Of a stretch of 64,000 nt of DNA, positions 48,655-59,269 are shown piece by piece. The notes under the pieces were generated by a model. That model ran no database searches. It saw nothing but the letters and a program-made list of their open reading frames with translations, and had not been told where the DNA came from. The number at the start of each line of letters is the position of its first letter. Position 1 is the first letter of the stretch. The stretch covers positions 56,307,112 to 56,371,111 of the forward strand of contig OX235265.1 in the NCBI GenBank assembly GCA_944472135.2. The letters run 5' to 3'. The translations under genes and the position numbers were made by a program. The DNA comes from Trichobilharzia regenti. Its lineage: Eukaryota; Platyhelminthes; Trematoda; Strigeidida; Schistosomatidae.

Positions 48655-49020
48655 AAGTGCTGGTTTGTAGGAATTTGATTGGTTACAGGATTTCATCATG
48701 AGCTTACATTAGTTAGAGAACCACTGGAAAGCCTGGGAGTACTGGACAAATGTTTCTTCCTAGTTTGGGACCCACCGAGATTCGAACCCAGGACCTTCTG
48801 GTTACAAGTGAGCTCGCATACCATTAAGCCACTGGGACCCCATCCAATGGTCCTTGAATTCTAACTTCTGCCAATTCACGATATAGCGCAACCGCCAGCC
48901 AATGTCTTCGGCGAGTATTTGTCCTCACACCCGACCAGCTGCACCCTACTGGTCACCACTTCTCACTAGAACTCAGGTAACTACCTACCTAAATAGGGCA
49001 AGTCGCTAGTTAGCATCTTT
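48655..49020 (-). repeat. SINE1 copy 7 (full-length form, ribozyme core deleted)
   Basis: The complete order is 5' domain, tRNA-like head, and 3' tail ending CTACAAACCAGCACTTG. Between box B and stem II the segment with the first core strand is deleted: GGGTTCGAATCTCGGTGGGT is followed directly by CCCAAACTAGGAAGAAAC. The element persisted without the ribozyme core. Confidence 0.8.
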
Positions 49021-51590
49021 ATGAATAGCTCGCTTGACTTTGTTTCAAGTAACTCAGTATTACCTATCAATGACCTAATGAAAGATTGAACTCAAGACTA
49101 TCACGCTCTGAAAAAAGTTAATGATATTTCAGTCATTCGTTAAGAATATAGTGAACTATAATTTCCTACAACTTGGTTCAACTTTCTGCGATTTAATTTC
49201 ATTGCATCACAATGCACTTGAAGTCTGACATACTAATAATGAGTCTAATACTGGAATAAAGCTCGCTGTTGAGTGCTTCTTAATTTCCAGCAGGGCTATC
49301 TCTGATAGCAGTAGGCGTTGAAATTAAGACAATGTCTCAGTATTAGGCTTCATCAAATATTTTACTCATAGTTGGATGAATGCACTTTTTGTTATGTTAT
49401 AACAAGAAATAGATGGTTTTCTAAGCATTTTGCTGAATTTCAGTATCACCTTCCTAACAAACAGATAATCAAAAAAACATCTGCATGTTCCTGTGTGAAG
49501 TTTTTAATATGAAATTTACAGACATATTTATATACAAAAGCTTAAGGAATGTGTCCCAGTATTAACTGTGATATTCACTGTATTTCATCATTTAACAACT
49601 CGGAAATCCGTTTACCGCTTAATACTAATGTAGAGAAAATTCCCATTTAGAGGTTTAGAAGACAACAAAGCAATATTTACTTTTCAGTATTATTTGACTT
49701 CATTAACTTTGCCATCCTGAGTGCATTAGCTTGAGCAAGTTTATTTATTTTTTCTGTGTCCTTTTCTTTCTGATAACAGATACTGAATACCAGGACTTAA
49801 ATTCAGTTTACATGACAATATTACATTAGGCCTACAGGTGAGTATGACAAAAAAACACGCAATGAATTTTACTTTGTTGTGCGGTAATATGGTCAGTTTT
49901 TCTAACCAGTAAAATGGTGACTGCCGGTTAATACTGCTGTACTATCAGAATGTTTATGATTGTTAGTTTTCCACTTATTTTAGGAAATTCCCAGTACAAA
50001 TAATTATGACACTTATTCACTCAATGATGTCGTTTTGTGGACAGACACCTAATATGAGATTAAATCATGCCAATGTATCATGTGACACTTAACCGTGATC
50101 ACTGATTGTCTACTTACAGCTCCAGTAACCTTTATTATTGAACTAATCAAGTCTATCACAAAAGAATTAATAAAGCATCATTTCCGCAAGTGTTGTCAGC
50201 CTGTTTCTAACACTTCTCCTGGCTCAGCGAAATATGCCAATATCAACTGAAACATTAATTACTAATGGAGTATTGGAATATAATATAAAGGTATATTAGG
50301 AAAATAGACAAAACTAGGTGGACAGTATTAATCGTCAAACTGAATAAGAATATCTTAAGCGCTTCAACTGGTACCTTAACATACTTACAATTGATTTGAA
50401 TTTGAATAGACAACTGTTCACACTTGAAACAATTTGTGAAAACACGTAACTTCTTCACAAGGACTATTTGTATTACATGAAAAGAAAGAAAGTGTTTTGA
50501 ATAGATGTTACTTATATTCGCTCTAGATTACTTTTTGTAGACCTCTCGAAAGATATAAAAGATAGTGATGTGGTATATGAATGCACTTGTTTCAGACAAT
50601 TGTCTGTTGAATTTTATGACCCTAAACTTGTTTCATGAAGTATTTTGAGAAATACACATACAGAGGTTTTCAGATGTATTATACTGATTTATTTTACACG
50701 GCACTGTAGAAGGATTTAGCGATGAATATCTAACTGTGAAGAGGTAAAACATAAATTTAAAAATAATATAAGACCTCAAGAGTTCTGCATAAGTCATTTT
50801 TCTACCTTTTCTATTGTCTAGGCACGTGGTCGGGATTAAAGTTGGTGAATACGAAGTCATACAGTTATTAATAAGTAACACATTGATAATTCATGTTGGA
50901 AAACTAACATCCTATGGTAAAATAAACGAAAACATTGTCATCAAAACTGTTGACTGGTTAGCATGCACCAATCAAAATCCACTAACGTAACCTGTATTCT
51001 ACATAAGGGTTAAATGTCAAGTTTACGAGTCACAATATGTGTCCTCCTGTGCTAACATTATACTAGCTAAAGGTAGTGGAACCACGCTACAAATACAGTG
51101 AATTCAAAAGTCTTGTTATATCGGATACGGAGACATTCTTTGAATGATAACTCAGTTGTCGGACCGATTAACATGACCACACGGTTACACAGTAAAATTA
51201 TGCTATCATCCATTTTCGCCTTGATTTTCAGTCATTCTCTAACTGATTTTGGATTCCGAAGAAACTAAAATAAAAAGGATGAGTGCCCTCTCATTCTTTG
51301 TCTTCGTTTATTTTATGTAAAGTAGGTGTAACGAAATTTTGCGAAATAAAGGATCTCATTTTTAAATAACTGATAATTTGCTGTAAAAGTTTTGTTTACC
51401 GATGAATGAAATACAAAACTGTATTGCTTTTACTGACGTCTCGCTATTTAATGCTAATAACTTCATTAAAGTATTATTAAACTACAATTCACAAAACCTC
51501 GGCTCATGCACAATAACTTAATCACAGCTCTTCGACATCCGGGAGTTTTTACGTTATCAAGTGGGTCAATCGATAAAGAAAACAAAACAT
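49020..51590. other. ELAPOR intron c-d, central part
   Basis: About 2.6 kb of AT-rich sequence. I see no exon, RNA gene or repeat. Confidence 0.5.
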
Positions 51591-51594
51591 ATGG

Positions 51595-51762
51595 AGGCTG
51601 TCGGTGTATGAAATTATAAAAACAGAAGGTCCTGGGTTAAGACCCCGATGGATATGTGTTGGTGAAGAGTCCCAAACTAGGATGAAACATTTGTCCAGTA
51701 CTCTCAGGTTTTTCAGTGGTTCTCTAACTGATATCAGCTCATGATGAAATCCTTCAACCAAA
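51595..51762 (+). repeat. SINE1 copy 8
   Basis: The tRNA head is degraded (GAAGGTCCTGGGTTAAGACC). The core region is TTGGTGAAGAGTCCCAAACT then AGGATGAAACATTTGTCCAG. The tail TCAGCTCATGATGAAATCC is clear. Confidence 0.75.
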
Positions 51763-51803
51763 AAAACAGTACGTGTTTACATAGTGAAATAGATTATCAC
51801 ATT

Positions 51804-52003
51804 CATTTTTTTATTTTTTTATTTTTGATTACAGCTTGATTCCACACTGTATTTTTGGTACAAGTATGGAATTTTCAGCATGTGATATCGGTAGCCCAAA
51901 TTTCGCAGGCCGACCATAGATATCAGATGTGCGTCGGCGTGGGCTCGAACCCCGGACCATATGCATGGTCGGCGAGAGTCCTAACCACTGTGCCACCGAC
52001 GCA
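51804..52003 (-). repeat. SINE2 copy B (best-preserved tRNA head)
   Basis: On minus GCGTCGGTGGCACAGTGGTT opens the element. Box B is GGGTTCGAGCCC, and the head closes with CCGACGC, which pairs perfectly (7 bp) with the opening GCGTCGG like a tRNA acceptor stem. The body and A-rich tail follow. It sits immediately upstream of the PLE fragments at 52103. Confidence 0.82.
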
Positions 52004-52102
52004 CTGTGGGTTTCGTCAACTCATATAGGGAGGACGTTGGAAACAGGTCAAATTGTGTCTCAGTCCGTCACTCCTACTCAGACAATCTGGATTCCATTCG
52101 AT

Positions 52103-52310
52103 TTAAAGTGCTTGTGATATGAGACGTTCCTTGTGATTTCTGAAAGTTTTCTGGGTGATTTCAGCATTGTCAAAATCAGTTTTGTAGCCTGATTCTAAAG
52201 TATGTGAACCTATGGCTGATGATTTGTCAGTCTTTCCTAGCTTGAATAGATTTCTCCTTGTTCGTTTCTTCTGATCTTGATTTCCTGTTAGGTTCATCCG
52301 ATGTATAACA
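52103..52310 (-). pseudogene. PLE GIY-YIG C-terminal fragment, inverted
   Basis: KSSAIGSHTLESGYKTDFDN, then TFRNHKERLISQAL, resembles KSSAIAMHTLTHNHTIGWKR ... WRERLITESL of PLE-B. It is oriented opposite to the RT fragment at 52620, the inverted-end arrangement seen in the other PLE copies here. Confidence 0.6.
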
Positions 52311-52619
52311 CATCACATTCTAAGCATTTTATTTTACAGACACAATTTGTGAGTCCTTTTGAATCCTCCCTTTCACATGAACAAGGTTAATTTGAGCATT
52401 TCTGATGTTTAGAAGAGAACTCTGATTTTGTGTTTATTGCGTATTATTCTGATATCGTCTGACGTTTCTGATCCTTCTGGAGTGACAACTGATTAGGTTT
52501 ACGTCTTCAGAATACGTTTTCAACTATGTTTACCATAATTAGACACAACTGTATCAGAAAGACATCAACTGGACGCCAGTGGAAAGATATGCCCGGAAAT
52601 TAACTTTTTTATAATGAAA

Positions 52620-53010
52620 GAGGAGTTTTATAGATAAACGAATGGTATAGCCATGGGCTCACCAGTTTGCCCGATAGTCGCTGGGTTTTTTCTCATGAAT
52701 CCATTTAAAGATAACATATCAAACATAATAGCACCTAAAATATGGCTAAGATACGTTGACGATACTTTCGTCCCAATAAAACGAGACCTTCACACTTCAT
52801 TCTTGGAGAAAGTCAACAATTAATCTTCCAGCGTTCAGTTTACTTCGTGTAAACAGAATCAGACTTCGATGAATTACCTTTCCTAGACTGCCTATTTGAA
52901 AGAAAAGAAAATGGATATTTAAATATGCTTATATTCAGGAAGAAAATACATTAAAATGAATATTTAGACTTTGCATCATCAGAGTCTATCAGTGCAAAGG
53001 TATAATTTAT
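52620..53010 (+). pseudogene. PLE reverse transcriptase fragment
   Basis: NGIAMGSPVCPIVAGFFLMN, then IWLRYVDDTFVPIKRDLHTS and FLEKVNN, followed by a stop. A second frame continues ESDFDELPFLDCLFERKENG then YLNMLIFRKKIH. MGSPVSPI.A..., RYVDDTF and LPFLD are the RT motifs of Penelope-like elements, and the YVDD catalytic box is intact. This is the only PLE RT domain I could recognise in the window. Confidence 0.8.
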
Positions 53011-53224
53011 CTCAATTCTTATTATGCGGCCATAGTCTTTGATAATGAATGAAAATATATAGCTAGTTGTTTAAGTGAATGCATCAAAAAAGGAAATACT
53101 GACGGAATTATGTTGTATATTTCTAAAAGCTCCATCTGACCATAACCATAAAGTATTATAATTTAAAGGAAAATCTAAAAATATTGCCATATAAACAGTA
53201 ATTTATCTAAATATTAAATCTTAC

Positions 53225-53313
53225 CATCTGGTTTTTGTCACATGGGGTCCAGTAGCTTGTATAATCGTCTTTCACACATACGGGACGTGGACTGCATGCC
53301 GAAGACCCAGTAC
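53225..53313 (-). CDS. ELAPOR1: ELAPOR exon c (cysteine-rich linker)
   Basis: The 89-nt exon has acceptor AAAATAG before 53313 and donor GTAAGA. Two leading bases complete the glycine codon begun in exon b, so the join reads HEFSG|TGSSACSPRPVC. The remainder is VKDDYTSYWTPCDKNQM and ends on a codon boundary. Vertebrate ELAPORs have a cognate stretch with GSSSCN, then RPACTDKDYFYTHTACD, which aligns cysteine for cysteine. It is too short to stand out as an open frame, but splice sites, phase and similarity agree. Confidence 0.9.
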
Positions 53314-53970
53314 CTATTTTAAAAGAAAACTTTCTTGTACTGTCATGACAATTCGATGTAATATGTCTGAGGAAGTGTTTAATATATATGTATATATATA
53401 TATGCTGGAAGATTTACCTATTTGGCTTCTTTATTCAGGCACTTAATTTTGATTAGTCTACGAGTGTTAGTCTATGGCAATAATGGAAGCTGTCTCCCTC
53501 TTTCGGTAACTTCAAAGGATTATTATTCGTTCCTTTGTTCCAGAATGAGACAGAAGGCTTCAGGAGCACATAACCATCGCAATCTGCTTTCCTTTGTCTC
53601 TTTTTTCTGGATCTACGACTCTACATGGGCCTTCATTTCCTCCTCACATGATCTTTACCATGTAGATTTCGTTATCATCATTATGTTTATCTTTTGCATG
53701 TTCACCTGAATTCATGTCTTCGCTGGCTCTTCTGTTAATTTAAAAAGAATAGTTCTATTCGATAACTTCATGAGAACGAAACCACTAGAAAGTGATGCAT
53801 CAAAACCACCCTGCGATCGGTTGAACCTACCAACATCTATTTGAAACTCTAGTAATAATTCATGGTGCACTGAACAGTCATAACTTCCCATTTGTTGTCT
53901 CTTTTTTCTGCGGAATAAAATTCAACAATTACTAATTATGTAAATTCTTCCTCCATAATAATCTCAAAAG

Positions 53971-54228
53971 GGGTCGCGCTATGTGGTGAATTGGCAGAAG
54001 TTAGAATTCATGAGCCATTGGATCGGGTCCCAGTGGCTTAATGGCATGCAAGCTCACTTGTAACCAGAAGGTCCTGGGTTCGAATTCTGGTGGGTGCGTA
54101 CTGACGAAGAGTCTCAAACTAGGACGAAACATTTGTCCAGTACTCCCAGGCTTTCCAGTGGTTCTCTAACTAATGTAAGCTCATGATGAAATCCTGTAAC
54201 CAATCAAATCCCTACAAACCAACACTAC
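53971..54228 (+). repeat. SINE1 copy 9, with probable target-site duplication
   Basis: The 5' end is truncated at GGTCGCGCTATGTGGTGAAT. The tRNA head has GGGTTCGAATTC, the ribozyme segment is at 54098-54144, and the tail ends ACAAACCAACACT. It is flanked by AATCTCAAAAG (53960-53970) and AATATCAAAAG (54229-54239), 10 of 11 identical. Confidence 0.8.
54098..54144 (+). ncRNA. hammerhead-like motif, C3A and U4C (in SINE1 copy 9)
   Basis: Stem I is GTACTG/CAGTAC, then core ACGAAGA, stem II with a mismatch, GGACGAAAC, weakened stem III (ACATTTGT), and the GTC cleavage triplet. As in copy 6, A stands at C3; here U4 is also changed to C. Confidence 0.5.
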
Positions 54229-54639
54229 AATATCAAAAGAAATACTTGGGAAGAATGCATTGACACCAATGAAACTGCACAAGCAAACAATCTCTGTCAG
54301 CATCCAGATGTCTAGGATATATGCAAAATCAGCCTCTTATTCTAAAATCGTTTAATCTGACGTTACGAGTGGGTGACCTTTAGCAACTTATCTGCTAGTA
54401 ACGATTTTATTCCTTTTCTTAACCAGTAACTGTATATTTCTCGAAACCATGACTACCTTTTGACACATTGTAATTTCTTACTCTGACGGAACCAACTGTA
54501 TCAGATTTACATTTCAAAGTTGAACTGTCCTAATAAATAAAAACAATGCCTAGAAGAAATACCTATTTTTAATATAAATGTAGAGTCTTGGAACTGTGAT
54601 GGAAAGTAAAACCAATAATACATAACTTAATCTTAAATA

Positions 54640-55260
54640 TCACACAATGATGCAGTGTTAACAGCTGCATGACGTTTCGAGCACAAATTACTGCGCATAA
54701 TCATGTCAATTCATTATTCTTGTTATTACAGAGTGCCTCAGTTTTTCATGCTTCTTAATGATAGATTCATTATCATTATTATTATGACTAATTGCACAGT
54801 TTTATGCAGAATCTTAATATCAATTTTAGTCACACAGTTTCACAATTTGTCCTATATATATTTGATGACAGTTCAATAAACAAACTTTTGACATTTTGAA
54901 TAGGCATCTTTAGTCAACTATACATATTTCTTTCTTTCTTTCTCTCCAGCTTCCATTTGTCGTTTGTTGCTACTTTCCATATCTCAGGTATAGGTTTTGC
55001 GTCATTCCGCTGCAAGTGTGCGATGGTGAATCAATCAACAAAGCTTCAGTGTTTAGACTTTCTCTCCACTTAACCACATTACTTTTAAATACTCTCACCT
55101 CGTCCCACCTTATTTTGTGATTACATACAAGCGAATGCAGCGCAATAGCTGAGCTTTTTTCTGGGTTATTTAACTTGGCAGGGTCAGTCATTCTAGGTCT
55201 AGCTAAATGTTTGACATGCATTTGACATGGTCAAATTGCCTGCAGAGCATGCTCAGATTC
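54640..55260 (-). pseudogene. PLE-B GIY-YIG fragment, single copy
   Basis: On minus MHVKHLARPRMTDPAKLNNP, EKSSAIALHSLVCNHKIRWD and VKWRESLNTEALLIDSPSHT match PLE-B. The 3' end includes GAGCACAAATT-type sequence and CGAAACGTCATGC (54665-54725). No inverted partner was found next to it. Confidence 0.7.
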
Positions 55261-55264
55261 TCGG

Positions 55265-56090
55265 TCAGCATGTTTGAAGAAATTTAGCTTCTGTCAGTGA
55301 TTTAATCAGCACAACATATCTTTCTGGCACCCGTCCAAAAGCTGTTCATTGTCACAGCACTTCTTGGCTGACAAAGTCAAATCCTGCTTGAAAAAGAAGA
55401 AATATTGCAAGTGCTAGACTCAGGTATGTATGCCTTTGTTCTAAAAAACCATGAAAGATGAATTCGGTTGGTAGTCTTCTTGAGTTTATTTATCGCAGAA
55501 TTTTAGACTCTTGAATATTAAATAACTCAGGCTAATTTCCCAATGATCATTAAAGGAATGTTTGTTTTCGTCTTATTCCGATGGGATTTCCTCCGATTCC
55601 AATGCACTGGACAGTTTCCTAGTCAATTTAGCCAATAATTCATCATCACTATCCCTAAATACCCCTAGAATCAAAACAACAGGTAAGGTGTTGTTTTGCC
55701 TCGTCCTTATTAGAGGAAAGCTTCATAGGCTCAATTAAAAACTAAGTACCAATGTCTACATCCTCTTCGGTTTGAAGTTAGATAATAGAAAACTTTGCGG
55801 TGGAGTCAAGTGAATAATCACTTTTGCGTTTTGTATGCATGTCTCAGAGGCACAATGTGAATTCAAGCCTGAGATGTCGAGGTTTGACAATGGAGGCCTC
55901 CTGTTAAATTTGAGATAGGGTTCGAACTCTGAAAGTTCCAATATGAGGTTGATAGAGTGATTTCAGGAAGCTATAAACTAAGTTTCTTTGGTTTAGGTCA
56001 CTGAAAGTTTTCATAAGGTTGAGAAAAAATGAAGAAACTTTCGCGGTAATACTATCAATAGTGGGAGGAAAATAAAAATATGGAAATTGT
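55265..56090. other. ELAPOR intron b-c, unassigned
   Basis: No recognised feature. A 61-codon minus frame (55941-55756) has no motif. Confidence 0.4.
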
Positions 56091-56095
56091 GTTCA

Positions 56096-56178
56096 AGTGA
56101 TGGTTTGTAGGGTTTTGATTGGTTTCAGGATTTCATCGTGAGCTGACATTAGTTAGAGAACCATTGGAAAACCTGGGA

Positions 56179-56179
<1 letters not shown>
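56096..56179 (-). repeat. SINE1 copy 10, 3' end only
   Basis: It keeps the tail (ATGGTTTGTAGGGTTTTGAT read on plus) through CCTGGGAGTA, where it is cut off by the (TA)n array. Confidence 0.75.

Positions 56180-56228
<49 letters not shown>
56180..56228. repeat. (TA)n microsatellite
   Basis: About 49 bp of pure TA repeat directly joined to the SINE1 fragment at its GAGTA sequence. Confidence 0.95.
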
Positions 56229-56232
<4 letters not shown>

Positions 56233-56459
56233 CGCACAGTGATGCGACATTACTTATATGCTTATAACTGTCGCACTATTGCCTTGTTATGATTAAAATC
56301 AACGAACTGTGGTAGTAACGTCAGCTGTAAATAAATAATACAGTATCACTGTGTTTCACATCAATTAAAATCCGCTTATGGAATTATATTCCACCAGTGA
56401 CTAAATTCTACCCTTGTATCAATAAACAGCGCTGATTATAAAAGCCTTTACTACATTCT

Positions 56460-56890
56460 AGTGCATAGAATGTACTGGGAATGGAAAAGAAAGACCCGGG
56501 TTTTTTGACAATCCCAGGAAATAACTGCTTGATGCTGATCACACCAAACCTGCTGAAGGGATGGGTATGAGGTTTTGTTTTGCGCATAAGACCTTTCCAC
56601 TAGAAAGTAAGCCAATATGTGCTTCTTTCCTTACCCTTCCTCTCCTGAGTGAAAATTCTAGTTGCTTGGCGGAAACACCTTACTGGCATGACTGCACTGT
56701 CTAAGTAGTACAAACCACTCAATTCAGGCAGCAGCACTTGCCAGCCAGATCGAAGTGGTTCAAATGCCTCACAGCTCTTTGGCTCTTTCACGGTTAAACA
56801 AATCATTGTTGTGCTAGGTTTGACTCAGCCCAGACAGTGAAACAGATGTCCATCAGTAATTTTTTAGCCGACGTCTGTCCTTAAATAAAG
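56460..56890. other. GC-richer island of unknown origin
   Basis: The composition rises clearly above the intron background, as it does in the LINE copies. The minus frame 56806-56600 (68 codons) reads CEAFEPLRSGWQVLLPELSG and similar, with no motif I know. It is probably another transposon fragment. Confidence 0.35.
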
Positions 56891-57053
56891 TTCTGAAATA
56901 TACCAATTATTCATAAAAACTCATTTTTATAACGCTTTTCACCTATTCTTCCATCTAGACAAAAATAAGAATTGTGCTTGAAAGAATTTCAAATCATAAT
57001 TAGGATGCAATCTTGTATTTATTGCATAAGTAGCAAACTGCAGTTCACATTAC

Positions 57054-57408
57054 CTGAAAATTCATGATCTGGACAAGGTGTACACGAAACGGCACGTTCA
57101 TCAGAATATGTATCTCTTGGACATAACTCGCAATGACCAGATTTCGCATGCGCTCCGAAACTTCCAGCTGCACAAGGGATGCATGTTGTCACAGGTGGTG
57201 TTCCTGTCAAACGAATTTCTTTGATATGTATTTCAGGATCTTTCAGCCCATATAACTGTTGTACGTAAACATTCTCAACAAACAAATACCATTGTAGAAT
57301 GTTATGTCCAACAGGTACACTGAATGTTAGTGTTTCATAGGCATATGGTCCCGTAAGTCGTAAGAGATAACTGCCTCCCGGTAACTGTGAACATCTTTCA
57401 TTTCTCAT
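57054..57408 (-). CDS. ELAPOR1: ELAPOR exon b (QNDQC-like motif, jelly-roll-like segment and first GCC2/GCC3 repeat seen)
   Basis: This is the longest exon, 355 nt, starting in phase 0 after a TTTTCGCAG acceptor and ending with one spare base at donor GTAATG. It starts MRNERCSQLPGG, the equivalent of vertebrate IQNDQC, so FFT|MRNERC joins cleanly to exon a. The middle reads TFSVPVGHNILQWYLF and IHIKEIRLTGTPPVTTCIPC. The end is a cysteine repeat of the GCC2/GCC3 (ephrin-receptor-like) type: CIPCAAGSFGAHAKSGHCEL, CPRDTYSD, CTPCPDHEFS. The apparent initiator Met at 57408 is internal to the protein, not a gene start. The domain acts on the lumenal side of the membrane. Confidence 0.95.
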
Positions 57409-58695
57409 CTGCGAAAACAGAAACGAAATGTTAACTCAGTAATCTTGTCATCTCTTATATTGATAGGTCAAGTTGTCAACTTCTGAAGGTGACCTGCTAA
57501 CAAATGCTCGTAACTGTGAAGAATTACAGACCACTTCAAAAAATGGTTTAAGTTGATGAAGTTTCCATCAAATGAAACGATACTTAATGCTTTGATATTG
57601 AAATAGACTCAGAAGTAAGTGGTTTCTATCACACTTCATTTCGTACTTGATTACTTGTTTGAAGAAGCGTCTGGTGTTGTTATTCTGCGATTTCCATTAA
57701 GTTTTATTTCTGTGTTGTTTAATTCTATGACTTCATTCAACATCAATAAACTATTCTGGACTATATACCCCAGTTTCATATGAATCGATTGACTTTTTAT
57801 AGCTAAACAGGGAAGTAACCACCTTTTCTTTTACACTAAGAAACTGTCATTTTAACGATGGTGTTAAGTATTTCTAACTCTTGATACCTCTATTTAAATT
57901 CACTCATTTTGAAAACTATTGATTCCTCTGGCGATTCTCTTTGAAAATCTAAAGGAAAGAAAGCAACCTGATCACACAGAAACTTTTATAAATGATAACT
58001 CTACATAAGCTCAATCTTATAAACTTGATTACAGATGAAGATTCCATACTTGGCATTTGGTTTTGTTAGTTATCTTGAATGACTTTAAATTTCCAGTGTA
58101 CATATATTTATTATTCAGTTATTTATATTTAATCTCATTATTTCTAATTTAATGACCATACAATATTAGAAAATTGGATTTCTAATGTTGTATTCGTTGT
58201 ATGATAACTATGCGCCTCTGAATATGAATTATTTTTCATTTAATTCCTCTACTACATCTGGTTAACTTTTGCACATTCCCTTCTACATTCTGGTATTGGT
58301 ACTTTGACATTATATAAATAAAGAGATACAACGAAGGTGTTTTTCAATAACTTAGAGTTATATTTCCGATCTTCCACTCGCATAACACCACATATACTAT
58401 AAACAAAACAGGATTTAAATCAATAAATATACAACTTTCTAAAATTAAGCAACAAGCTCATGATTTTCAACTTTTATTGAGCTTACTATCAAATTCACAT
58501 TAATTGGAATCTATAAGTTGATTTCTAGATAATGTTTTCGTTTTAATTTCTCGTGTAAAATTATGACAAATTTAATTGGTTTTTTTTAAATCAATAAAAT
58601 CAATCAATAGTGACAGTATGTGAGATGGCTTTATGATGGCAGACTGTTATTTGATGGAATGAATAATGAAGCAGTGAAATGACGACCTGATTAGG
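57409..58695. other. ELAPOR intron a-b, proximal part
   Basis: An AT-rich intron with nothing recognised. Confidence 0.5.
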
Positions 58696-58702
58696 TGTTC
58701 AT

Positions 58703-58778
58703 TTTATTAGCTCAGTCGGTACAGTACTGGGCTGGTAGCTATTGAGGCTGCTGGTTCGAATCCTCCCGTCACAACCCA
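58703..58778 (+). repeat. tRNA-like sequence (SINE head or pseudo-tRNA)
   Basis: TTAGCTCAGTCGGTACAG is a good box A and GGTTCGAATCC a good box B. The T-stem has mismatches and no acceptor stem closes, so it is not called as a functional tRNA gene. Confidence 0.5.
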
Positions 58779-59269
58779 GATTTTCATTTCACGTTCAATC
58801 CTCACCCATTAGAATTAACACAAATACATTACTCTTTATTTTCGGCTACACTATCTTAGAAAATAAAAGCGAAGTAATGTTAATAATATTTCATAAATAA
58901 TAATAACAATACCAATACATTTAGCGCTTTATCAGTGCATCATCTTTCCAGAAATACCGTTTATAAATACTTCACAAGTGGGATCGATTTACGCTACATC
59001 CTGACAATCAGATGAAATTAAGTACAAAATAAAACTTTGTCATATAATATGAGCTACGGATTTACATAGTGACCAAATAATAATCCAGATATTACAGAGA
59101 GTGAATTATTGGCAGTTCTTCGCATAACAATAAAATAGTTGAAAGAATAAAACAGTTAAAGTAGTGAAAAGATAAGTTTTTGGTAACATCTCTTGAAGTT
59201 TCCAGTAATTCTTTACCTATTAAACTCCCAGTCTGATATATATTCCATAATAACTCACTAGATTAGGGT

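Noticed and set aside
53422..53709. 95-codon plus-strand frame next to exon c
   Set aside because: Hydrophobic chance frame with no motif or splice support.
57019..57408. Exon b as an independent gene starting at its ATG
   Set aside because: The ATG is internal: acceptor CGCAG directly precedes it and exon a joins it in phase.
58703..58778. Functional tRNA gene
   Set aside because: A and B boxes are good, but the T-stem has mismatches and no acceptor stem closes; listed only as tRNA-like.
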